Shown: piece after piece, positions 8,155 to 16,208 of the stretch
Position numbering within the stretch: the first letter of the stretch is position 1
Layout: each line of letters starts with the position of its first letter
Source: JADKIH01 sp964595205
GTDB taxonomy: Bacteria; Bacteroidota; Bacteroidia; AKYH767-A; 2013-40CM-41-45
Length of the DNA: 64,000 bases
Direction: 5' to 3'
Assembly (NCBI GenBank): GCA_964595205.1
Contig: CAZQOQ010000033.1
Location: forward strand, 124,001-188,000
The notes under the pieces: generated by a model
The model's database searches: none
Seen by the model: only the letters and a program-made list of their open reading frames with translations
What the model was told of the DNA's origin: nothing
Made by a program: the position numbers and the translations under genes

Positions 8155-10326
8155 TTAAGAAATCCTCACCCCGATTATTAGCACATCATCTACCTGTGTT
8201 GCGTTTCCTTTCCATTCATTGAAAATTTCGGAAAGCTTTTTTTCCTGTTCGCGCATGGGAAGGTTTTGAATGGAAGAAAGTATTTCACGTAACCGTTTTG
8301 AGAGTAATTTTTTTCCTGCCGGTCCGCCGAATTGATCTGCGAAGCCATCAGTGAATAAATAAATGGTATCTCCCTGCTGCAATCTCATTTCGTGGTTCGT
8401 GAAGGTTGCATCGAGGCGGATCTGGAAACCGCCGATGGCCATCTTGTCCGGTTTTATTTCGAGCAGTTCGCCGTTTCTGAAAATCCATAAGGGACGATTT
8501 GCGCCGGCGTATTGAAGGTTTTGAGTCTTAAGATCAAACGTACATAGTGCAATATCCATCCCGTCTGTTACATCATTGTCTTTTTGTTTCAATGCTTCTG
8601 TAATTCCTGAATTTAAATTATTCAGGATCAGGGACGGCTGGGTGATTCCGCGTTCGTTGATGATCTGGTTGAGTACGGAACTTCCGATCATGCTCATGAA
8701 TGCTCCCGTAACACCGTGTCCTGTACAATCGGCGGCTGCCAGTATCACTTTTCCGTCGCGCTGAGAGAATGAATAAAAGTCGCCACTTACGATATCTTTT
8801 GGCAGGTATATGATGAATGATTCCCGGAGTGTTTCATAGATCAGGCCGATTTCCGGGAGGATAGCATCCTGAATCCTTCGCGCATAAAGCAGGTTGTCCA
8901 AAATGTCACGGTTCTTGAGTTCGATCTCAGCTTTTTGTCTCACCACTTCTTCCGTTCTCCGGGTGACCATCTTTTCGAGATCCTCTTTCTGATTTTCAAG
9001 GATACGCTTCCGCTCATTTTCCTGTTCGATCGTCAGGTTAAACAATTGCTTTATTTCTTTGATCTGTGCATAAAGTTTTTTATTCATCCTTGCGAATTCG
9101 CGGGCGAGATATATGGTCATGGAGATGGAAACGCTCATCAACAGCGAATAGAGGAAGAATTCGCCCCGGTGATCTGCAAGTTCGGCTGCCGCTTCGGGGA
9201 AACCGCTCTTGCGGAGTATCAGGCTGATAAATGAAATTCCGATTACACCGAATACAGGAAAAAACATTCCGAAAAGAAAGATCCTCGAACCCTCTCTTTT
9301 CTTTACCCATGCACGTATGAACACCCGAACCGTTTCGACAAGCCCGCCAATCAAATAAACAATTAAAAACAGGCTTCCTGTTCCGGCAGAATCGAAGACG
9401 GTGAGGCTGATGACTGCAGCAATGAATAATCCGGACAGGATCCAGAAAAAAACCAGCAGCCGTTTATAAAAAACCTCATAGAGAATCCCGATAAAAAATA
9501 ATGGAATGAGCAGGAGGGACCAAAGACCGAGAGTAAAAATTATTTTGGTAGTCTCGAGGTCAGTTCCGGAAATGGCACGATATACTGTAAAGAAAATGAT
9601 GAAAATGAAAAAAGTAAACAGGCTGTAGTAAAGATTGGATCTGTTTTTCCGGTAATAAAGAAACAATACGAGATGGAAGATGCTGAGAACAATAAAGACC
9701 CCGCAGAAGAATACCGGTATCGTCATTACGGAAATGTCTTCCTCGTCATCCAGCGCCTTTTGCATCGAACCGACTTCCGCTTCGAAATTTGAAATGGAAA
9801 GTCCTGGTTTAATATTCACAATTCCAAAACCCGAACCCGTTGAATAATTTGATGCCCGGATCGCAATCACATGCCTGCCGGCATTTGATGAAGGAATCGG
9901 AATAATTTTATTTCTCAACGAAAAGCCTGAAACCTGATCTTTCTCCGTGATGCCGACGATTCCCAGCGAGCGGATTAATTTTCCATCAATAAAAACATCG
10001 CATGCTCCATTGGTTCTCATCTGCAGCGCGAGGGAAACTCCGTGAATCGAACTGTCTGCAAAAAAAGACGCCCGGAACCAGGCAATTCCTTTGTGCTCTT
10101 TGAGAATGGTATCACCGCCATCTCTCACTTTAGGCCAGTTACTGTCATCAAAATCTGCAGTAGACCAGTTTTTCTCATCGCCGATGCTGTACTTCCACAA
10201 GTGTGAAAGCGACAGTCCGGATTTAAAGTTGCGTATACTGAGGGTATCAGTTTTTTCTTTCTTCGCAAGCGATAGGGCCGGCAACAGCAGCAGTAATAAA
10301 AAATAAATGCAAGGATTTTTTTTCAT
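8155..10326 (-). CDS. 7TM sensor with SpoIIE-type PP2C phosphatase
   Basis: A 723-residue inner-membrane signalling protein. It has a signal peptide (about 1-21), a periplasmic beta-rich jelly-roll-like domain (about 25-190, with WPKVRDGG and WFRASFF), about seven hydrophobic segments (roughly 205-415, 7TMR-DISM-like), a charged coiled coil (about 415-480) and a C-terminal SpoIIE/PP2C phosphatase domain. The phosphatase metal-site motifs are intact: SGDFYSF, AAADCTGHGVTGAFMS, LFTDGFADQ and QVDDVLIIG. Such proteins dephosphorylate anti-sigma-factor antagonists or other Ser/Thr targets in response to an extracellular ligand. No partner anti-sigma or STAS gene is nearby, so the target is unknown. 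Confidence 0.9.
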   Translation of the reverse strand: MKKNPCIYFLLLLLLPALSLAKKEKTDTLSIRNFKSGLSLSHLWKYSIGDEKNWSTADFDDSNWPKVRDGGDTILKEHKGIAWFRASFFADSSIHGVSLALQMRTNGACDVFIDGKLIRSLGIVGITEKDQVSGFSLRNKIIPIPSSNAGRHVIAIRASNYSTGSGFGIVNIKPGLSISNFEAEVGSMQKALDDEEDISVMTIPVFFCGVFIVLSIFHLVLFLYYRKNRSNLYYSLFTFFIFIIFFTVYRAISGTDLETTKIIFTLGLWSLLLIPLFFIGILYEVFYKRLLVFFWILSGLFIAAVISLTVFDSAGTGSLFLIVYLIGGLVETVRVFIRAWVKKREGSRIFLFGMFFPVFGVIGISFISLILRKSGFPEAAAELADHRGEFFLYSLLMSVSISMTIYLAREFARMNKKLYAQIKEIKQLFNLTIEQENERKRILENQKEDLEKMVTRRTEEVVRQKAEIELKNRDILDNLLYARRIQDAILPEIGLIYETLRESFIIYLPKDIVSGDFYSFSQRDGKVILAAADCTGHGVTGAFMSMIGSSVLNQIINERGITQPSLILNNLNSGITEALKQKDNDVTDGMDIALCTFDLKTQNLQYAGANRPLWIFRNGELLEIKPDKMAIGGFQIRLDATFTNHEMRLQQGDTIYLFTDGFADQFGGPAGKKLLSKRLREILSSIQNLPMREQEKKLSEIFNEWKGNATQVDDVLIIGVRIS

Positions 10327-10379
10327 CCCATGATAAGTATGGGAGGCAATTTACAAATTAGAATTACAAATCACAGGCA

Positions 10380-11117
10380 TCATTTCAGTCGAAGGGCTAT
10401 TCCTGCGGAGAGATTGAAAGTTGTCATCGACTGACTCAGATCGAAATAACTAACATCACCGTCGCTTGATACGACCCTGATATCTTTGAATTCAGGTTTG
10501 GCAGTAAAGAAGTCTGCATTCGTTAATATTGAGACGTTTTCACTCACGTTAAAACGAAAGCCGCCGCCAATTAATAATCCGAATGCGGAAGCATTCACCG
10601 AATTTTGTTCGCTCCATGCAGTTATTCCTAAATCTGTTATTGTGAATTTAATTCTCGGAGATGAGGCACTCACTGCACCAATAAGTACCCGGGCATCAAA
10701 TGAAGATTTCAGGCTGGCGCTCGTAGGAACGGATAAATACAGTCCGCCAAGAAGGCCTCCGAGTCCCCAGTTATCAGCTTCCATGTCTATTGAAAGCCCC
10801 GTAAACAGGAGTGAATTTGTAACTGCGGCTTTGTCGAATGGGTTACTCTGGCCGCGAAGCGCAACAGCGATTCCCAGATTTTTTCCAAGCCTGTATCCGA
10901 AATTGATTTCGAATATAGCACCTGTTGTGGCGAAACCTGCAAGGCTATCCTGCAAATCACTGGATCCGAATTTACCGGTTGCAAATGAAGGACCGACGCT
11001 CAGACCAATGAATCCTTTTCTGTCAGTCAGACTTTTCTTCTGAGTCACCTGGGAATAAGAATCAGAAGTAACCAATATTAAAATAATAACAGCAATCAAT
11101 TTATCAAGTGTTTTCAT
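10380..11117 (-). CDS. Outer-membrane beta-barrel protein (porin-like)
   Basis: A 245-residue protein with an N-terminal signal peptide (cut after about SDSYSQ) and then alternating hydrophobic/aromatic strands typical of the 8-10-strand OMP_b-brl class: GFIGLSVGPSFATGKF, GAIFEINFGYRLGKN, ASAFGLLIGGGFRFNV, and a last strand TTFNLSAGIALRLK. No enzymatic signature. It lies 53 bp upstream of the phosphatase gene on the same strand, so the two may be cotranscribed. Confidence 0.8.
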   Translation of the reverse strand: MKTLDKLIAVIILILVTSDSYSQVTQKKSLTDRKGFIGLSVGPSFATGKFGSSDLQDSLAGFATTGAIFEINFGYRLGKNLGIAVALRGQSNPFDKAAVTNSLLFTGLSIDMEADNWGLGGLLGGLYLSVPTSASLKSSFDARVLIGAVSASSPRIKFTITDLGITAWSEQNSVNASAFGLLIGGGFRFNVSENVSILTNADFFTAKPEFKDIRVVSSDGDVSYFDLSQSMTTFNLSAGIALRLK

Positions 11118-11195
11118 AAGTATAAATATTAAGGGTTAAAATATAACAGTGATTAGATTTTTTGAAACATTTAAAATTAATGCCGGCCAGTTGCC

Positions 11196-11720
11196 TTAAA
11201 GTTTTGCCAGTGCAGAAGGGAGTCCGAGGGCCCTCCTCCAGGCGGCTAATTGTCCCAGGTGCATGGCTTCATGATTTACACACATGAACAGGGTTAAGTC
11301 GATTAAGGTAGGAAAATATTCCTGAAACCTCCATTTTATTTTTCCGGAAAATTTTTCTTCAATCTGCAACTTCAGCATGACTTTGATTTTTTCATGCTGA
11401 TTTTTTAATTCATCCAGAAGTTTTTCTTTTGAAGGATAGACCTTAGCATCCGGATTTGGAAGTCGTGGATCGCCGGGCCCGTTTCGCAGGAATAGTTCAG
11501 ACCATCCTTCAGGAATCATGAATTCACCACCCAGATCCTCAACCATCAAAGCACTGCCTGTAACCAGGTGACCCAGCGTAAAGGCGGGAAAATTTTCAAA
11601 GCCGTCAGAAGGCATGAATGTCATTTGTACCTCATTTAAATCCTCAACAAGGGTTTTAGCATAATTAAGATTAAAATCGAGCTGTCGGAAAATCAGGTTT
11701 ATGGTTGAGATGTCGGCCAA
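11196..11720 (-). CDS. DinB-family putative metal-dependent hydrolase
   Basis: A 174-residue four-helix-bundle protein of the DinB/YfiT superfamily. The presumed metal triad is visible: His51 in LGHLVTG, and His150 and His154 in NHEAMHLGQLAAWRR. Family members include thiol S-transferases and hydrolases, but the substrate here cannot be read from sequence. It sits 24 bp behind xseB on the same strand, at the tail of the exonuclease VII genes. The association with DNA repair may be only transcriptional convenience. Confidence 0.88.
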   Translation of the reverse strand: MADISTINLIFRQLDFNLNYAKTLVEDLNEVQMTFMPSDGFENFPAFTLGHLVTGSALMVEDLGGEFMIPEGWSELFLRNGPGDPRLPNPDAKVYPSKEKLLDELKNQHEKIKVMLKLQIEEKFSGKIKWRFQEYFPTLIDLTLFMCVNHEAMHLGQLAAWRRALGLPSALAKL

Positions 11721-11744
11721 TTTATTAGAATTTATAAAACAGGT

Positions 11745-11942
11745 TTATTTCTCCATTCCCTTAAGCACCTCATTCACTTCCTGTTCAGTTTTGAAAAGTT
11801 TCTCTTTGCAAAATTCTATGAGTTTGCCTGCGCGTTTTACTTTTTCTCCCAGAATGTCGACGCTGATTTCGCCGGATTCAATTTCTTTCACAATTTCCTG
11901 AAGCTCTGTATACGCTTCTTCATAGGTTTTTTTCTTTTCCAT
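11745..11942 (-). CDS. xseB: Exodeoxyribonuclease VII small subunit
   Basis: A 65-residue helical protein with the XseB pattern: YEEAYTELQEIVKEIESGE, then LGEKVKRAGKLIEFCKEKL. It forms the many-copy small subunit that binds the helical arms of XseA. It starts 2 bp after the xseA stop, so the genes are translationally coupled. Length is normal. Confidence 0.95.
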   Translation of the reverse strand: MEKKKTYEEAYTELQEIVKEIESGEISVDILGEKVKRAGKLIEFCKEKLFKTEQEVNEVLKGMEK

Positions 11943-11944
11943 AT

Positions 11945-13273
11945 TTATTTATTCTCCTCTATAATGCTAACTATTTTTCCTTCTGCAAGTTCTGTTTCAA
12001 CCACCATACCCTTCGACAATTTCCTGGTGTCTGTTAATGCTTTACCGTGATACCTGGTAATTGAATAACCTCTTTTCAATGTATTGACAGGATCAAGAAG
12101 GTGTGTTTTATCTGAGAGATGCGCGAGTGATTCCTTATGATTTTTCAACAGTTGATTTACATTTAAAACTGCCTGGGCAGATTGCCTGATAAATAAATGC
12201 GAATAAGAAAAATAATTTTCCAGCCTGGAAGGCAAACCCGATATAAGGCTCATCAGATGAAATTTCTGCGCATATAGTTGATTTTTTACAAGCATGCAGA
12301 ATCTCTCAGACCCTGCTGTAATCAACGACTTTTCATCGTTCACAAATGCATTTATATTTAACCTTAACCTCTCGAAGAAATCCGAAATCGCCTGCTGCTG
12401 AATATCGAATTTTTCCAGGATAAACATGGCAGCCGCAGTAGGAGTTATGCAATTTTTATAAGCGATCATTTCAACAACAGTCTCATTCGTTGCATGACCT
12501 ATTCCCGTGATTACCGGCAATTCACATCTCGCAATAACGGCCGATAAAGAATATTCGTCATAGCATGAAAGTCCGGCATCACCGGCGCCTCCGCGTATGA
12601 TGGCAACGGCATCAAAAGAATCTTTATGAGAAATTATTTTGCCGATAGCTCTCGAGAGTGTCGGAACGGCTTTGTCACCCTGAAGAATTGCTTCGAATAA
12701 GGTATAGTTTATTGCATATTTTGTATGATGTTGTTCAAGCGTACTGATAAAATCGTGAAAACCCCTGCTGGTTGCCACGGAGATGATTGCAATTCTCTGC
12801 GGTAATAGCGGGAGCTGCAGTTTCTTATTCAGATTAAAAAGACCCTCGGATTTTAGCCTGGAAATCGATTCGTTTTTCATCCGTGCCATCTCACCAAGGG
12901 TGAAAGAAGGCTCAATATCTGAAATGATCAGGGACAGCCCGTGCAACGGATGAAAACTGACGGCACATTGAATGAGAATTTTCATGCCTCCGGCTAACGG
13001 GGAATTTGTTACAGCCTTGAATTTTTCACTGACTGAAAAGTATTTATCTGCCCATAAAATTCCTTTCATCTGGGCAACGATCGAAGTCGCGTTTTTGTCG
13101 ATTAATTCAAGATAGCAATGACCGCTTTGCCCATGTAAACTGATTCTGGATAATTCACAGCGAACCCAAAACAACCTGTTTGCGTATGACTTTTGAAGTA
13201 CCGATTGAACGCTGAGCATTACTTCCTGTAAGCTGTGCGTTTTTTGGGTGATTGCTATTCTGCCAGAATCCAT
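11945..13273 (-). CDS. xseA: Exodeoxyribonuclease VII large subunit
   Basis: A 442-residue protein that, with XseB, degrades single-stranded DNA to oligonucleotides. The N-terminal OB-fold (about 15-115, FWVRCELSRISLHGQSGHCY) is followed by the catalytic domain with LPQRIAIISVATSRGFHDF, AVAIIRGGAGDAGLSCYDEY and ELPVITGIGHATNETVVE, all XseA landmarks, and then a long helical region. The start at 13273 keeps the complete OB-fold; a -7-like TATATTTG lies only 6 bp upstream, which would give an almost leaderless mRNA. Confidence 0.95.
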   Translation of the reverse strand: MDSGRIAITQKTHSLQEVMLSVQSVLQKSYANRLFWVRCELSRISLHGQSGHCYLELIDKNATSIVAQMKGILWADKYFSVSEKFKAVTNSPLAGGMKILIQCAVSFHPLHGLSLIISDIEPSFTLGEMARMKNESISRLKSEGLFNLNKKLQLPLLPQRIAIISVATSRGFHDFISTLEQHHTKYAINYTLFEAILQGDKAVPTLSRAIGKIISHKDSFDAVAIIRGGAGDAGLSCYDEYSLSAVIARCELPVITGIGHATNETVVEMIAYKNCITPTAAAMFILEKFDIQQQAISDFFERLRLNINAFVNDEKSLITAGSERFCMLVKNQLYAQKFHLMSLISGLPSRLENYFSYSHLFIRQSAQAVLNVNQLLKNHKESLAHLSDKTHLLDPVNTLKRGYSITRYHGKALTDTRKLSKGMVVETELAEGKIVSIIEENK

Positions 13274-13278
13274 TCCTT

Positions 13279-13286
13279 CAAATATA
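13279..13286 (-). promoter_or_regulatory. Putative -7 element for xseA-xseB-DinB genes
   Basis: On the minus strand this reads TATATTTG, a match to the Bacteroidota TAnnTTTG. No good -33 element is seen 19 nt further up. The expected transcription start falls on or next to the xseA start codon. Confidence 0.35.
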
Positions 13287-13417
13287 AATTATTCCGCACA
13301 TGTTAGCTAAACCTCAATTTGCATCATAAATCCGTGTATTTACAAAATTCAATGGGAAAATGAGTTGAATGCGTTTATTTTAGTAATTATTATGGAGGAA
13401 TTTCTAATTATGAATAT

Positions 13418-13425
13418 TAACTTTG
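13418..13425 (+). promoter_or_regulatory. Putative -7 element before T9SS protein gene
   Basis: TAACTTTG matches TAnnTTTG 40 bp before the start codon at 13465. The -33 position has no recognisable TTTG, so support is partial. Confidence 0.35.
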
Positions 13426-13464
13426 TCGTAATACAAAATAAATGATTTTTAACAGAAAAAATCA

Positions 13465-15510
13465 ATGAGAATGAAGACAATCATCAGGCTGTTGGTATTT
13501 CTGATCGGTGCTGCTGTAAATGTTACAGCTATGCCGATTGCAAGTGAACCTACGGTTCAGACATTTTCATTTTCGGCTACTCCCGGAAGCTGCAGTGAAA
13601 TTGATTTAAGTTTTATCCCGGGGGACGGAAGTCGTCGAATTATCATCGCTCATGAAGGATCGCCGGTGACCCAGTTTCCGCAGGATGGAGACGGATACTC
13701 TGCAGGTTCTATTTTCGCCACAGGCAGTAACCTGGGAGATGATAATTATGTCGTTTACAATGCAGGCGGAACATCGGTTACGGTCACTGGCCTCAATGGC
13801 GGTGCAGAATATTTCTTTGCCATTTTTGAGTTGAATGGTTCCGGCAATAATTCCAACTATCTCCTTCCGGGGTATCTGGAATCGAATGCCATTGCACCCG
13901 GACTTGCCATTTCGGTATTTTCAAATTCGGGTGATATGTGCCGGGGAGATTCCGTTCAACTGGAGGTCCACGGCGCCGAAACTTATATCTGGACTCCATC
14001 ATCAAGCCTTTCATCTTCCACAGATTCATTAGTATGGGCTAAACCGAATTCAACACAAATGTATTCCGTTGAGGGTGCCAGCAGCAGCGGTTGTACCGAC
14101 ACCAAAACCATTACCATCACAGTTTATTCCCTGCCAAATGTTTCACTGGGAAGTTTTACCAATAAATGTCTCAACGGGGCGGATGTGACTCTTTCCTCAG
14201 GCTCTCCTGCCGGTGGTACGTATTCCGGTACCGGTGTTTCCGGAAACAAGTTTCGGCCTTCTGTTGCCGGAGTCGGAACACATGATATAACGTATATGTA
14301 TTCCGACATCCACGGATGTGTGTCAAGCGATGTTTCTTCGATTACCGTAGTGAGTCCGCCTGATGTTACGTTCCAGTCTTTACCTGACGTCTGCGAAGGA
14401 TCTTCTGTCTTTGCACTAAGCGGCGGTGATCCATCCGGCGGGATTTACAGCGGAACAGGCGTATCCTCCGGATTATTTGATCCCGTAGCAGCTGGAGTCG
14501 GACATCATACCATTCGTTACATCTACACGGCACCTTCAGGTTGTGCCGATACATCTTATTCCGATCAGCAGGTTCGTGATTTGCCTAACGTATCATTCTC
14601 TTCATTGTCACCTGTATGTCTCAATGTTCCAACCTTTACATTAACCGGCGGAAGTCCTTCCGGCGGCGACTACAGTGGTACAGGAGTTAGCGGCTCACAG
14701 TTTTCTCCTTTGGTATCAGGTGCGGGTACATTTACAATTACCTATACCTACACCGATTCTCATGGATGTACAAATGATGATACTTCAAACATTACCGTTA
14801 ATACTCTGCCATCAGTAAGTTTTGCACCATTAGCATCCGTTTGTCAGAATACGGGTCCTGTAACCCTTACCGGCGGCAGTCCTTCCGGCGGATCGTATTC
14901 GGGTTCCAGTGTAAGCGGAGGAAAATTTTATACTGGAATTGCTGGTCCGGGGCAACATACAATTACTTACACCTATACCAATGCATTTAATTGCAGCAAC
15001 ACATCTGCACAGACAATTACCGTAAATCCGGCACCTGCACCGGATCTGGGTGATGATTTCAATGTATGTTCTGATGAGGTCGCCCATCTTACTCCCGGAA
15101 CTTTCTCCGGTTATACATGGTCCACAGGCGCACATACACCTTATCTGAATGTGGATACAAGCGGTCATGGACTCGGATCGTTTATGTACTGGGTGAATGT
15201 TGCAAACAGTTTCGGATGTACTAATAAGGACACCATCGTGATTACGTTCGATCCATGCAGCGATATCGGAAATATTACATCGCAAATGGATAAGTTATCT
15301 GTCTACCCGAATCCTTTCACATCTCAATGTACCGTACAAACAGAGCAGGGCTGCGATGTGTCAGTCTTTGATGTGAAAGGTTCATTGTTGTTTGAATTAA
15401 ACAATGCTCCTTCTCTGTTTTCTTTCGGCGAGGAATTTCCGTCAGGCGCTTATTTCCTGAGGATCTCGGGAAAACAAAATTCTTACAACAGGCTTATTCT
15501 GAAAAACTGA
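13465..15510 (+). CDS. T9SS-exported PKD/Ig-repeat surface protein
   Basis: A 681-residue secreted protein. Signal peptide at 1-22 (MRMKTIIRLLVFLIG...). Residues about 30-150 form a fibronectin/Ig-like module; about 150-215 is an Ig-like domain with the TYIWTPSSSLSSS pattern. Then come four tandem repeats of about 75 residues (about 220-525), each with the core GG.YSGTGVSG..F.P..AG.GTHTITY.Y and two conserved cysteines. After a TWSTGAHTPYLNV Ig-like module, the protein ends in a T9SS type A sorting domain (VYPNPFTSQC, VSVFDVKGS, PSGAYFLRIS, YNRLILKN). No enzyme motif is seen; a structural or adhesive role is likely. Confidence 0.92.
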   Translation: MRMKTIIRLLVFLIGAAVNVTAMPIASEPTVQTFSFSATPGSCSEIDLSFIPGDGSRRIIIAHEGSPVTQFPQDGDGYSAGSIFATGSNLGDDNYVVYNAGGTSVTVTGLNGGAEYFFAIFELNGSGNNSNYLLPGYLESNAIAPGLAISVFSNSGDMCRGDSVQLEVHGAETYIWTPSSSLSSSTDSLVWAKPNSTQMYSVEGASSSGCTDTKTITITVYSLPNVSLGSFTNKCLNGADVTLSSGSPAGGTYSGTGVSGNKFRPSVAGVGTHDITYMYSDIHGCVSSDVSSITVVSPPDVTFQSLPDVCEGSSVFALSGGDPSGGIYSGTGVSSGLFDPVAAGVGHHTIRYIYTAPSGCADTSYSDQQVRDLPNVSFSSLSPVCLNVPTFTLTGGSPSGGDYSGTGVSGSQFSPLVSGAGTFTITYTYTDSHGCTNDDTSNITVNTLPSVSFAPLASVCQNTGPVTLTGGSPSGGSYSGSSVSGGKFYTGIAGPGQHTITYTYTNAFNCSNTSAQTITVNPAPAPDLGDDFNVCSDEVAHLTPGTFSGYTWSTGAHTPYLNVDTSGHGLGSFMYWVNVANSFGCTNKDTIVITFDPCSDIGNITSQMDKLSVYPNPFTSQCTVQTEQGCDVSVFDVKGSLLFELNNAPSLFSFGEEFPSGAYFLRISGKQNSYNRLILKN

Positions 15511-15682
15511 TTTTTTCTGTTAGGGTGTTTATTGCAGTTTATGTTCGCTTAGTGTTTATCCTGCTTCTGCGACATTAATTTTATGTAATTTTTTTCAACC
15601 CCTGTCTTTTAAAAGGCCCTCTGTATAAGGCTTTGCCGGGAGCGCTCATTGTTAATAAATATGTACAAAAACGAAAATTTGG

Positions 15683-15713
15683 TTTGGTATACCATAATCT
15701 CCCTTTATCTTTG
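15683..15713 (+). promoter_or_regulatory. Bacteroidota-type promoter (TTTG - 19 nt - TATCTTTG)
   Basis: TTTG at 15683-15686, a 19-nt spacer, and TATCTTTG at 15706-15713 match the phylum consensus TTTG-N19-TAnnTTTG at every defined base. Transcription should start near 15719. This rules out a GTG start at 15713 for the downstream gene and supports ATG 15734. Confidence 0.65.
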
Positions 15714-15733
15714 TGTTACTGAAGAATAATAAG

Positions 15734-16093
15734 ATGCTGAAATTAAATTTAACCGAAAAGGAACAAATGCTCGTGAAGAAGGTCTGCGAGATTCAATTGA
15801 ATTCTTTTACAAGAATTCTGAATGGTCAGCAGGAATCCGGAGTAAAGGAAAAACTCATAGAAAATCATTTAAGCGAGACGGAACTAAACGAAATGATATC
15901 GGATGTCGTGCGTCAGTATCATGATATATTGCTGGCGCCCTCAATGCTTTTCAGAGATCATTCGGATTTGTTGGGAAATTTTCGTGAAGCGCTCGATTAT
16001 AATATCGAATCTCTTTCAGATTTTTCATTGCAGATACCAACCATGCAGAGAAGACTCGATCTTGCAATTTATATATTCAATAACAGGAACTAA
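15734..16093 (+). CDS. Small helical protein, unknown function
   Basis: A 119-residue protein starting MLKLNLTEKEQM. It is predicted all-alpha, charged and soluble, with no signal peptide, cysteine pair or recognisable domain. I do not recognise the family. The start at 15734 is chosen because a consensus promoter overlaps the in-frame GTG 21 nt upstream. It stands alone with its own promoter, between two T9SS-cargo genes, and is not obviously linked to either. Confidence 0.7.
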   Translation: MLKLNLTEKEQMLVKKVCEIQLNSFTRILNGQQESGVKEKLIENHLSETELNEMISDVVRQYHDILLAPSMLFRDHSDLLGNFREALDYNIESLSDFSLQIPTMQRRLDLAIYIFNNRN

Positions 16094-16208
16094 ATAAGGA
16101 AGCGGCAGGCTGGATTTGTATAAGTAATGTCATAATTATTTTCTGGATCTATCGCCCGGCCCGCAAACCTGTCTACCGCTTCTGAATTTAACCTACCTTT
16201 ATTGTACG

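Noticed and set aside
7924..8222. Three overlapping plus-strand open frames rich in Leu-Gly-Ser-Trp
   Set aside because: They are translations of the 7-bp repeat in each frame; a 7-bp period without stops is open in all of them. No start context or non-repeat sequence supports coding.
10486..11043. 185-codon open frame antisense to the OM barrel gene
   Set aside because: The minus strand codes for a protein with signal peptide and barrel strands; antisense has no support.
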